In this document: piece after piece, positions 55,430 to 64,000 of the stretch | Position numbering within the stretch: position 1 is the stretch's first letter | How the letters are laid out: the number at the start of each line of letters is the position of its first letter | Assembly (NCBI GenBank): GCA_036186865.1 | Contig: AP025071.1 | Coordinates: forward strand, 9,655,879 to 9,719,878 | Direction of reading: 5' to 3' | DNA: 64,000 nt | Source of the DNA: Eustoma russellianum | Lineage: Eukaryota > Streptophyta > Magnoliopsida > Gentianales > Gentianaceae | The notes under the pieces: generated by a model | Told to the model about the DNA's origin: nothing | What the model saw: the letters and a program-made list of their open reading frames with translations, nothing else | Databases searched by the model: none | Made by a program: the position numbers and the translations under genes

Positions 55430-56000
55430 CCTGAGGAAGCTAGCCAAAGTTCAACCTATTGTGCAACCTTGACCTCGGATTGTAGAACCGTTGTAAATGG
55501 CCGAGCTCAATCAGAAGCCCAATCTCCTGGGTGAACTGCCTGCAGTCTTCTATATCATGCCGATATCATGATGATAAAGGCAGTACAGTTGAGGATTCCT
55601 CTTATGGATAGGCCCTGTCAGGGGCTGAGGATCTCTTGCCAGACTCTTCTTCTTCATGTAAGAGAGAATATGAGCCTCTGAGGCAAGCAGAGAATTTCTT
55701 TCTTTTTCTCGGACTCCCAACCGAATCATGACAGAGCGCCTCTCTTGTGGTAAAGCTCTGCCTTTCTGCTGATGACCAGAACTTTTTCTAGAACGTCTGA
55801 CCTTGCTCATGAATCCACTATGAAGCCCAGTTTGGTATTCTGGCCGAGTTGGAGAGTGTTCCTGAAGTTCTTTTTAAAGAGAAAAGTTACTGAGATGGAA
55901 CCCGCTGGGTCCCACCACGGGAGCTTTTTCCTTCATTTCTTTCACCACGGCCTAGAATATACTAGGATTCTGAGCCCCATAGCAAATGGCCCGTATATGC
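55430..56000 (-). pseudogene. Tat-like gag remnant
   Basis: On the minus strand a basic linker (MSKVRRSRKSSGHQQKGRAL) leads to YCLYHHDIG. After a frameshift it continues as HDIEDCRQFTQEIGLLIELG. Together this is the Ty3/Gypsy gag pattern C-x2-H-x3-GHx2-EDC followed by an I..L...G.L stretch. More N-terminal gag up to the LTR is degraded. No protease or RT follows. Confidence 0.65.
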
Positions 56001-56204
56001 TCCTCATAGGTGAAGGTAGCATCCGGAGCAGAAGACTCTGCTTGTTCCGTTTGTAGCTAAGGAGATCTTCGATATCTCCTAGGGGTCATAGGTCGCTTGG
56101 ATCCTTTTCCTTCTTTTTAATCCATTCTCTGGACGATGATTTTGTAGGCTGTTTGCCAAGAAGGCCCTTGAAAGGCTATTTTTAAGGAATACGAAGGTTC
56201 AGGT

Positions 56205-56222
56205 CCTCCTTCTAGCGCCAAA
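56205..56222 (-). other. Tat-like primer binding site
   Basis: The minus strand reads TTTGGCGCTAGAAGGAGG directly after the LTR's terminal CATCA. The TGGCGC start is typical of tRNA priming sites in plant Ty3/Gypsy elements. This sets the element's orientation as minus. Confidence 0.65.
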
Positions 56223-57112
56223 TGATGAGGCCGAGATCCTCACCGGGTGGATCAGAGATGATCCTTGTGGTTTGTCGTTTGCTTTCCGTCTAAATCCGTC
56301 AATGGAACCTGAGAATGAAGAGAAACGTTAGAGGCCCAGGGTGATGCCCCCTCCGACGCTCAAGTCAGTTATAGGTGTTTTAGTAGGCAGTTTATGCTGG
56401 AATACAGGTTTAGAATGAACCTGGGTCAATATTTCTTTGAGAGTAAGGCTGCTTAAATGTCAGCCGAGATGGTGGTTTTAGAATATCTCTCACTAAAAGA
56501 TCTCCGAAAGTTAGTTGAAGTTCAAGAATTGGATCCCTTTCTTTGTGTTCACTGTCTTGCTTTTATTGTTCTCCTCCGTCCTCTGCTTCTGACGTTAGAG
56601 GGGATGTTTTCTTGTGCAGAAGGGCTATGTCATTATAGGTCTGCTGATGGAACTAGTAGGTCTGCTGATGGGACTAGTAGGTCTGCTGGTGGGACCAATA
56701 GGTCTGCTAATGAGACCTTGACGTGTGTAGGTTGAAAAATTTGACGTGCACTCCTTTATACTGTATATCTGCCAGATTGTTTCACACTTAATAAAGACGT
56801 GTTGCGCTTGTCCTCTGGCAAAGGTTTGCCGAGAAACAAAGACGGATCGGGAGTCTTGCTCTGATCTGGCTGAAGTGTTTTAGAGTACGCCTCTTTTAGG
56901 TAGAAGCCGAGGCTGGAGTCCGGGGCCGAGGTGAAACCCTTGACGTACTGCTTGCTGTTCCCAATAAGAAGTGGATGCTTTGGCAAAGAAATACCTTGCT
57001 GAGTTGAAATGTAATATGGCCGAGCAGAGGTACATTTCTGCCGAGCTATATGAGTTGGTCGTCCCAAACATGGATTTGCCGTTGACTAACAGATGAATAT
57101 TTTTGGCTTACA
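56223..57112 (-). repeat. Tat-like LTR, right copy (5' LTR on minus)
   Basis: Runs from TGATGAGGCCGAGATCC to TTGGCTTACA. It is collinear with 32772-33649, with small indels. It has four units of the ~21 bp GGTCTGCTGATGGGACTAGTA repeat (56636-56712), one more than the left copy. Confidence 0.85.
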
Positions 57113-58946
57113 CGGGAAAAGAAAATAAAGTTACGCTGTAGATATGGCGATTCCACCACTATCGGAATTAGTTAATATTACGCTTTCGAAAGTTGAATGG
57201 GTAAAATGTTATAAACAAAAGACGAGTGGTCAAAACAAAATTTTTCTAAAAATAGTTTAATGTGTCATTAAGTTATTTGCGTATTCTTAAAGGAATTCGA
57301 CAATATTAAGAATCTTATCAGTCATCCTCATCTTGTGACATTTAGATGTGATGTAACGGTTGTAGGGCGGTAATACAATCTCAACTGTTTCAAGATATAA
57401 ATCTTCCTATTTTTTTTAAGGCCAAAAATATGTTTTTATTTATAGAACGTTGTATAAATCTTCCCATTCATAAGTGTTGTAGGCTGTTGCAAATATCGGT
57501 TTCTTATGTAGTGGTTGTACCAATTTTGGTTTACACCTGAAATTTTGAAATGGTTCCACATCAAATACCTCTGCCAACGGAATTAGCATTCGTCCCTATA
57601 AGAAATGCTACCTAAAGGGAGAATATAATTGGGAGAATAATCCTCGTCATTTATATTTGCCCTAAAATTCCTGGAGGCAGACTTCCTTCTACAATTAGCT
57701 GTATTTTTGTCTCTCTTTTTTTACTTTTGGAATCAAATCATTCATATTCCAACTGTACTGACAAGGAAAATTAAATTTAATAAAATAGTGATTTTCTACT
57801 TTTGGAATTAAATCATTCATTTTCCCATGACCTCAAAGTCACAAAACAACAGTTGCTCAAATGCCCGGCCTCTAACAATATAAAACTAAGAGATGGTTCA
57901 AATCCTGGTCAGTTCATTAAGAGATGATCCAAATTCTGCCAGTTCTTCAAAAAGTGCAGGAATGACAAAGCCGTTTCAGCCGTTGTCTTAGACCTTTGTC
58001 CATCTCGATTTGCCTTCCAGCTATGGTAAAAGGTCTCTGCACACCTGTTACTCATAATATCCTCGAATTTGCTTACTGGATCCAAAGCACTAACTGAAAC
58101 CATATATTGTCATATGCTTAATAACAAGAAATCGCCAAAGTAGTTAAATAATTGGCAGCATACATCGTAAACGATTACAGCAACAAAACATTTAGTTTCA
58201 CAAATCCATTAGGAAAAAAAAAAACACTTCAATTTCACAGATGAATCTCAGTTTTCATTTCCAACTCTAACCAACCAAGAAAAATGGTAGATATAGTTTC
58301 TTGGATATTCTCCAAATGTCCTCTATCAGGAACTATCATATCATGTTCCTAAGGCTGACTTCTTGATGGAACTGAGATGTCTGTAGTCCTAAACGATGGT
58401 AACAGTAGAAACTTAGTCAAAGAAATCAACAACTCAAAACTAGGAGGTATTTCACTAAAAGGTTAGGCTTTATAAGGAAGAGTCTCGAGCTGATAAGGTG
58501 AGGAGGAGATCTTTCGCCTTTTTAATAATACACAAATGTTATATTCCAATCAGCCCTTAATTTAATTTTCTAGAACACTTTAAGATGTATGACATATGTA
58601 AAAAGTGTCTAGATACGTGTCGTATGATGTGCCAAAAATGTTCCATGTGTTGTGTACGTAGAAAACCGAATTTTCGATGTTTATCGATTACCCGATTTTT
58701 CTCTAATTAAATTCCAACTTTTGCACATGTTATATACATTATGTTGCACATAATATATATAATATAAACTTTAATTCTCAGCACTTAGCTGGTCTAAAGT
58801 GGCGCCATTAACATGTGACAAAATTAAAATTGGAATCTCCACAATTTGGCCTTAATGTGGGGTGATTTGTGTGTGCTAACATGGAATGATTTTATGGCTG
58901 GAGTTATCATCATATGCACGAAAATTATAGATTTTTTGTAGTGTAT
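57113..58946. other. Intergenic, no convincing gene
   Basis: AT-rich DNA. A 64-codon minus-strand frame (58103-57909) is exon-like in composition (DPVSKFEDIMSNR followed by a GT), but I recognise no family. From about 58600 the sequence (GAAAACCGAATTTTCGATG) resembles Gypsy LTR DNA. Confidence 0.4.
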
Positions 58947-59154
58947 GGGCTGGCCATCTAATTATGGCAAGTATGTGACACGTTGGCGAAGTTTCGGTAT
59001 TCGCCCGATATGACAATTTTTGATTTAGGACCTTTTAACGTGTCGTATTTAATTTGTCATCACCATGACTTATATCATATGATATAAGACCTGAATATAC
59101 TCATAAATATGCGTTAAGTATGGTGGTGTGACGTTAACGTACGTATGTAAACTC

Positions 59155-60421
59155 TCAGCTAAAATCATCACCAAGAACTACCTCAAATGTATCTTTCAAG
59201 TTGAAGTGCTTTGCCATGAGCTACCTGGGGCCCAAAACAGTGTGAGGCGAGCAGGAAGTCTGGCCTGGAGAAGATAAACCTATTCAAATTCAATTTCTCA
59301 TCCTTTCCATCAATTTCTGTTGGGATCATGTTGGCTTCTGCATAATGTTGGTTTCCTTCAAAGGAACAACATAAACAATAGTCATACAACAGCTCAACAT
59401 CCAGATAATGTCAATTAAACGACACATAATAATACATGGAGTGGTCTTAAATGACTGGGGTTCATCCAAAGACTCGCACTGTGAGGCGTGCATTTACTAA
59501 ATTCTGATGCGGCTGAGTGAACTAAAGGAGAAGTAGGATCTGGGCAAAAATCTCATTCTGCCCCATAATGATTGCAGGCAGAACTATTTATGACTTCTTC
59601 GGGTATCATTGGCACTACTTGCTTCTGCCGGCCTGGATTATTCTTTGAATTTCTCAAAGATTGTGATTCACAAAGCACTGCATCAAGAAGGCCGCTCTTT
59701 CGAGGAGAGAGACTACCTGATTCAGTATACTTATTAAGAGGTGACTGGATCAAGGTGTCAACGGACTTGAGGGAAGGCATAGGGGAAGAAGGCAGGCTCC
59801 AACTTTCCATTTGAGTTTGGAGTGAAGGGAGCTCCCACCTCATAGCCCATTTGGGCTCTGAAGAGAAAGATATGCCATTTAGATCATGGGTAGATGAGGG
59901 TATACTTAGAGTGGTGGGCGTTGTGATGCAAGATTTTGACAGTATTCAGATGAAAACCCAAAGGAACGGAGGTTGGGCACAGAAACATCTTTGTGGATCT
60001 TGCTACAACCAATAAAAGCAGGTTAAAGCTGCGATGTACACTGGATGAAAAGGATTCAGATCGACGAAAACGTTTAGTAAGATAAACTGATGAGAGCAAA
60101 ATTTTGCTGCTATAGCAGGAGTTAACACTTTGAGCTAGCAGACCACTTGCAGGAATTTCAAGAAAGTTACATAAAGGAATATCAAGAATAAGGGGTGAGT
60201 ACAACTGGTGGTTGAAATCCAAACTTTTGAACTCCACATCTGGAATCTCGAAGCCATTAATTAGAAAGATATCAGGATGTTGTGGATTGCTTTCATTTTT
60301 ATACTCATTTATTGCTTAAAGACAAATATCAGGAGGATAAATCAGTAATCATGTACGCTGTAGCCTCTTGATTCTGGTGTTCCAGTAATTTTATCTCATT
60401 GTCTATACGACCAGGCAAATG
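59155..60421 (-). pseudogene. GAMYB-like MYB pseudogene, 3' half, copy 2
   Basis: Same two exons as copy 1 (60421-59498 and 59355-59155) with the same one-base deletion after LPGRIDNEIK and the same following stops, so the damage predates the duplication. The region MRWELPSLQTQMESWSLPSS, SVDTLIQSPLNKYTESGSLS, SGLLDAVLCESQSLR reads in one open frame here (59843-59553) and is diagnostic of GAMYB. The terminal exon again ends in LGDDFS and TGA. Upstream lies the same Gypsy LTR. Confidence 0.85.
59816..59836 (-). promoter_or_regulatory. miR159 target site in GAMYB remnant, copy 2
   Basis: Identical 21 nt site to that at 48357-48377, retained although the reading frame around it is dead. Confidence 0.85.
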
Positions 60422-60459
60422 AAGGGTAATAAACATGCAACAAAAGAGCAACAATTTTG

Positions 60460-61583
60460 TTAGGAGCAACAATCCTGTACCAAGACGCAGTAGTGGTGAT
60501 GCGTGCAAGACGTGGGCTCCAATAATTCCACCTTCCAAACATCCTTCACTATGCATTAGGCACAAGGAAGAAGACTTCTCCTTGCTTCCTTAGTGAAACA
60601 AACGATTGGTTCAACGAGCAAGGACCAATACTTCAAGATGGTCGTTGTTCAGGCAAACCACAATGGCCCTCCTAGACGGCACCTTTAAGCAATGGCAACA
60701 CCTTCAAAATGCTCAACTTTGAAGGATATTAGCCTATGTTTTTAATGCAAAACCAAGAAAACAAAGTCTCACAAGAAGTGAAGAAAAATATCAAGATTTT
60801 ATTTCATCCAAAGTCGTTCTTTGTCATGCGCCCAAGACTCTATTTATAGGTTGAAAATCATGTCTATCAGCCTTAGAATAGGTAGAAATTATTTCAAATA
60901 AAACTAGCTAACAAGTATTTAAAATTGGAATTTGTTTGAATTCAAAACTAAAACAAATCCTAGCTAAAATTTGAAATGCTTGTAGGATGCTTTAGCCATG
61001 TGTGGGACGCCCAAATGATGCCTTGGAGAGTTGTTTTGATGAGTAGGATGTGGCTGAAGTTGAATTCAAAAGTTGGGTGGAGTTTGAATTCAAGTTGAGT
61101 TTGAAATTTTGAGATCACTTTGAATTGGTTGATGATTATCTTCTCCATTTCTTCCAGGCGTGTTTGATGACTCATGAGGCTGTTGGAGATCTTATTTGAT
61201 GATAAAGTGGTTAAAATTGAATTCAAAGGTTAGTTGAAGATTGAATTCAAATTGAGTTTGAATTTGAATTCAAACTCGGATTCAATTTTGAGTTGTGATC
61301 TTATCTCCTTCTTTCTTCAAAATGGCGTATGGATGGTTCAAAAGGTGGCTGAAAACTTCTTGAAATTTAAGTCTCAAATTGGTTGAAACTTGAAATTCAA
61401 ATCATGGTTGAATTTGAATTCAAGTTTAACTTGAAGTTGATCTTCAATTTGACTTCAAATCTGGCCGACCCTTTGTTGGTTGTTGGAAATATTTTTGAGC
61501 TTCTTTTGAACATGAATTCCATCTTGGATCACATTTGTATTTGTCTTTGTTGAGACAACATTATCTTCATGACAAACATTCTT
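60460..61583 (-). repeat. Probable Gypsy 3' LTR, copy 2
   Basis: Counterpart of 49000-50157, with the TATA box at 60850-60839. It lacks the 41 bp duplication, and one base differs in ATTATCTTCATG. The ends are inferred. Confidence 0.5.
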
Positions 61584-61878
61584 TTTGTCTCCCTTTTTGA
61601 AACACACGCCTTTAAGCATTCGTAGACCTCCGTTTGGCTTGGACTTTGCATGCATCTACTTACCTACAAAACAAACACATAAAAACAAGGATCACAAGAA
61701 AACAAGACGAAATTCAAAAATAAAGAACACATGTTTTGGGGGGTGGGAGAATACGTTCACAATATGGGTTCCATGAGGTGAACCCAATGAGCCTTAGGTT
61801 CATCTTGAACATGCTTGTACAAGAAGGTTCCAACTTGATATCCAAGTTCTCTAGCCATCCTTCTTGTCATAGGACATA

Positions 61879-64000
61879 TTACCTCTTGATGGGATCTCCG
61901 ATCCTCATCAATCCTCCCTCCTCAAGAGGATTCGTCCTCAAATCGAAAGGGTCATCAGTGAAAGGGGTGAGGTCAGCAACATTAAAAGTAGAAGAAATAG
62001 AACCATACCTCTCAGAAAGATCAAGGATGTAGGCATTGTCGCCTATGCATTTTAAGACTTTGAATGGTCCGTCTCCCTAGGCAACAATTTTGATTATCGT
62101 TCATTGCGAAACCTTTCTTTTCGTAAATGTAACCAAACCAAATCACCTGCTTCAAACTTAACTCGTTTTCTATGTTTGTTGGCTCGTTTTTCATACGCTT
62201 TGTTTTTCTTCTCAAGTTGTGCTTTAAAATGTTCATGTAGTTACTTTTTATCTTTTCCGCTTTTTATTTACCATTAAGACTCGAACGTTCATGTACGGGA
62301 ATGAGAATCAAATCAAGTGGAGACAAGGGGTTAAAACCATACACGATTTCAAATGGACTATGCAATGTACCGCGATGGACATTTCTAATGTATGCAAATT
62401 CAATATATGGTAAACAATCTTTCCAATGTTTAAGATGTTTTTGCAAAATGGCACGCAATAGTTGAGAGAGAGTACGATTAACCACTTCAGTTTGTTCATC
62501 AGTTTGTTGATGAGCTGTGGTAGAAAACAACAATTGAGTACCAAGTTTAGCCCACAAAGCACGCCAAAAATGACTTAGAAATTTCATATCTCTATCACTT
62601 ACAATGGTACGTGGCATGCCATGCAATCTCACGATTTCTTGAAAGAACAAGTCAGCAACATGTGTAGCATCATCAACTTTCCTACATGCAATAAAGTGTG
62701 CCATTTTTGAAAACCTATCTACCACAATATAAATGCTATCGCGCCCTCCTCGAGACCTAGGAAGTCCTAAAACGAAGTCCATGGAAATGTCGATCCAAGG
62801 GGAATCAGGGACAGGTAAGGGCGTGTAAAGGCCATGTGGTTGGGTCTTGGATTTGGCTCGTTTGCAAGTGATGCAACTACCACATAACCTTTCGACATCT
62901 ACGCGCATGTGTGGCCAATAGAAATGTTCCTTAGGGTTTTCAAGGGTTTTGAACACTCCGAAATGACCCATTAATCCTCTCCCACGGGCTTCTCTAGTCA
63001 ATGCTTCTTGTAGGGACGATTGGAGAACACACAATTTATGATCTTTGAAAAGGTATCCTTCATGCATGTAGAATTTTTCGAAGGGTGCCTCTTTACATGC
63101 CTCGAAGATGGTGCCAAAATCATGGTTGTTGGGGTACAAGTCCTTAAGTGATTCGAATCCTAAGAATCGAGATGATAATGGAGTCACTAACGTGTATCTC
63201 CTAGCAACTATATTGTCTTTTCCTTGTTTGTACTTAATCACATAAGGGAATTGCTCTATAAAATCTACCCATTTAACATGTCTTTTGTTCAAATTTCCTT
63301 CCCCTTTAAGGTACTTGAGGCTCTCATGGTCAGTGTGGATCACAAACTCTCTAGGTTGAAGGTAGTGGATCGCAAACTCTCTAGGTTGAAGGTAGTGTTG
63401 CCAAGTTTGTTGGGATCTCACTAGGGCATAAAGTTCTTTGTCATAAGTAGAGTAATTCAGTGCAACACCTTTCAACTTCTCGCTAAAGTAGGCTATGATT
63501 TCTTACCTTGGGTCAATACCGCTCCAATACACACTCCACTTGCATCACACTCAATCTCAAAAGTCTCATCAAAATTTGGTAACTTAAGTATGAGTGTAGT
63601 GGTTAGCCTCCTTTTAAGTTCATCAAATGCCTGTTGTTGTGGCTCCACCCACCTAAAAAGCACATCTTTTTTCAAAATCTCATTTAGGAGTACAGCATGG
63701 ATGAAAAATCTTTGACAAATCGCCTATAAAAACTTGCAAGTCCATGGAAACTGCGAACTTCCCCTACATTCTTAGGTGTAGGCCACTCTACAATTGACCA
63801 AACCTTTTCCTCATCCATCTCTACTCCCTCAGCTAAAATGACAAAGCCTAGGAAGACTACTCGTTTCAAACAAAAAGAGCACTTCTTAAAGTTGGCGTAA
63901 AGTTGTTCTTGCTTAAGCTTCTAAAAAATGGCCCTAATATGGTCAAGGTGGTCTTCTATGGTTCGGGAATAGATTAGGATGCCGTCAAAGTAAACCACAA
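61879..64000 (-). pseudogene. Ty3/Gypsy pol, copy 2, inactivated, cut by window
   Basis: Integrase and RNase H are open from 63475 to 62264 (403 codons). Two further frameshifts (near 63485 and 63680) split the region that is continuous in copy 1. The RT active site again reads YFDG (63992-63981), the TAG at 63923-63921 is shared, and the 10-residue RNase H duplication (63340-63399) is shared. The 5' part lies outside the window. Confidence 0.85.

Larger units (their letters stand above)
32772..57112 (-). mobile_element. Tat-like Ty3/Gypsy element, split by nested DNA
   Basis: On the minus strand: 5' LTR (57112-56223), a priming site next to it, a gag remnant (about 55.4-56.0 kb), a 56 bp repeat array, an antisense ORF (34070-36500 on +) and 3' LTR (33649-32772). 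An extra antisense ORF before the 3' LTR is known from the Tat lineage. No pol can be found. About 17.1 kb of other DNA (36554-53683) lies between two copies of a 278 bp internal segment. The 5 bp flanks differ (CTGTT and CGGGA), so the halves may come from different copies or a rearranged one. Confidence 0.6.
58947..64000. repeat. Duplicated block, copy 2 (cut by window end)
   Basis: Second copy of 47497-52580, offset about 11.4 kb, differing by scattered substitutions and small indels. It runs off the window, so its right boundary is unknown. Confidence 0.9.

Noticed and set aside
57909..58103. 64-codon minus-strand frame, exon-like (DPVSKFEDIMSNR)
   Set aside because: I considered a DNA-repair Ku80-type exon from the P-V-x-x-F-E pattern, but the rest does not fit and no neighbouring exons are visible.
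1..64000. tRNA or rRNA genes
   Set aside because: No cloverleaf with a B-box pattern or rRNA-like sequence was recognised on either strand; only the retroelement priming sites resemble tRNA ends.

Overview
This window is nuclear DNA from a flowering plant, probably a eudicot. The evidence is a four-exon BTB/POZ-MATH (BPM) gene, GAMYB-class MYB remnants that keep a miR159 site, and several plant-type retrotransposon lineages. Only one host gene looks intact, the BPM gene at 22322-29200 (+). Most of the rest is nested or broken mobile DNA.

Layout. 1-1500: left end of an L1-type LINE (-). 1850-17500: a Copia complex. A minus-strand element (1850-4568) abuts plus-strand Copia DNA in which a partial element, a 2.6 kb LTR, a full but decayed gag-pol region and a second LTR follow one another (4569-16850). 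A minus-strand LTR piece of the same family closes the complex (16851-17500). About 17510-21231: RTE-type LINE (+) with a broken pol. 21593-21884: hAT-type MITE with an 8 bp target duplication. 22322-29200: BPM gene, whose 4.85 kb first intron carries a second, 5'-truncated RTE copy and two tandem duplications. 29783-30800: third RTE fragment. 31123-31983: non-autonomous hAT-like element.

32772-57112: a minus-strand Ty3/Gypsy element of Tat-like build, with LTRs at 32772-33649 and 56223-57112, a gag remnant, and an antisense (+) ORF with predicted introns. It is split by about 17 kb of other DNA: A/C-rich spacer, an L1-type LINE with uninterrupted ORF1 and ORF2 (37312-43140), a decayed chromovirus end with a 2.6 kb LTR (44190-47495), and the first copy of a duplicated block (47497-53658). 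The second block copy is at 58947-64000 and runs off the window. Each block holds the 3' half of a GAMYB-like pseudogene followed by a decayed Ty3/Gypsy element on the same strand; the two copies share the same disabling mutations.

How the parts relate. The BPM product should act as a CUL3 ubiquitin-ligase substrate adaptor. The intact LINE is the one element here that could still supply its own proteins. The duplicated GAMYB remnants encode no usable protein but retain a near-perfect miR159 target, so any transcript from them could bind that microRNA. Similarities are judged by reading conserved motifs in the translations, because no database search was possible. Element boundaries without TG..CA ends or target duplications are approximate.
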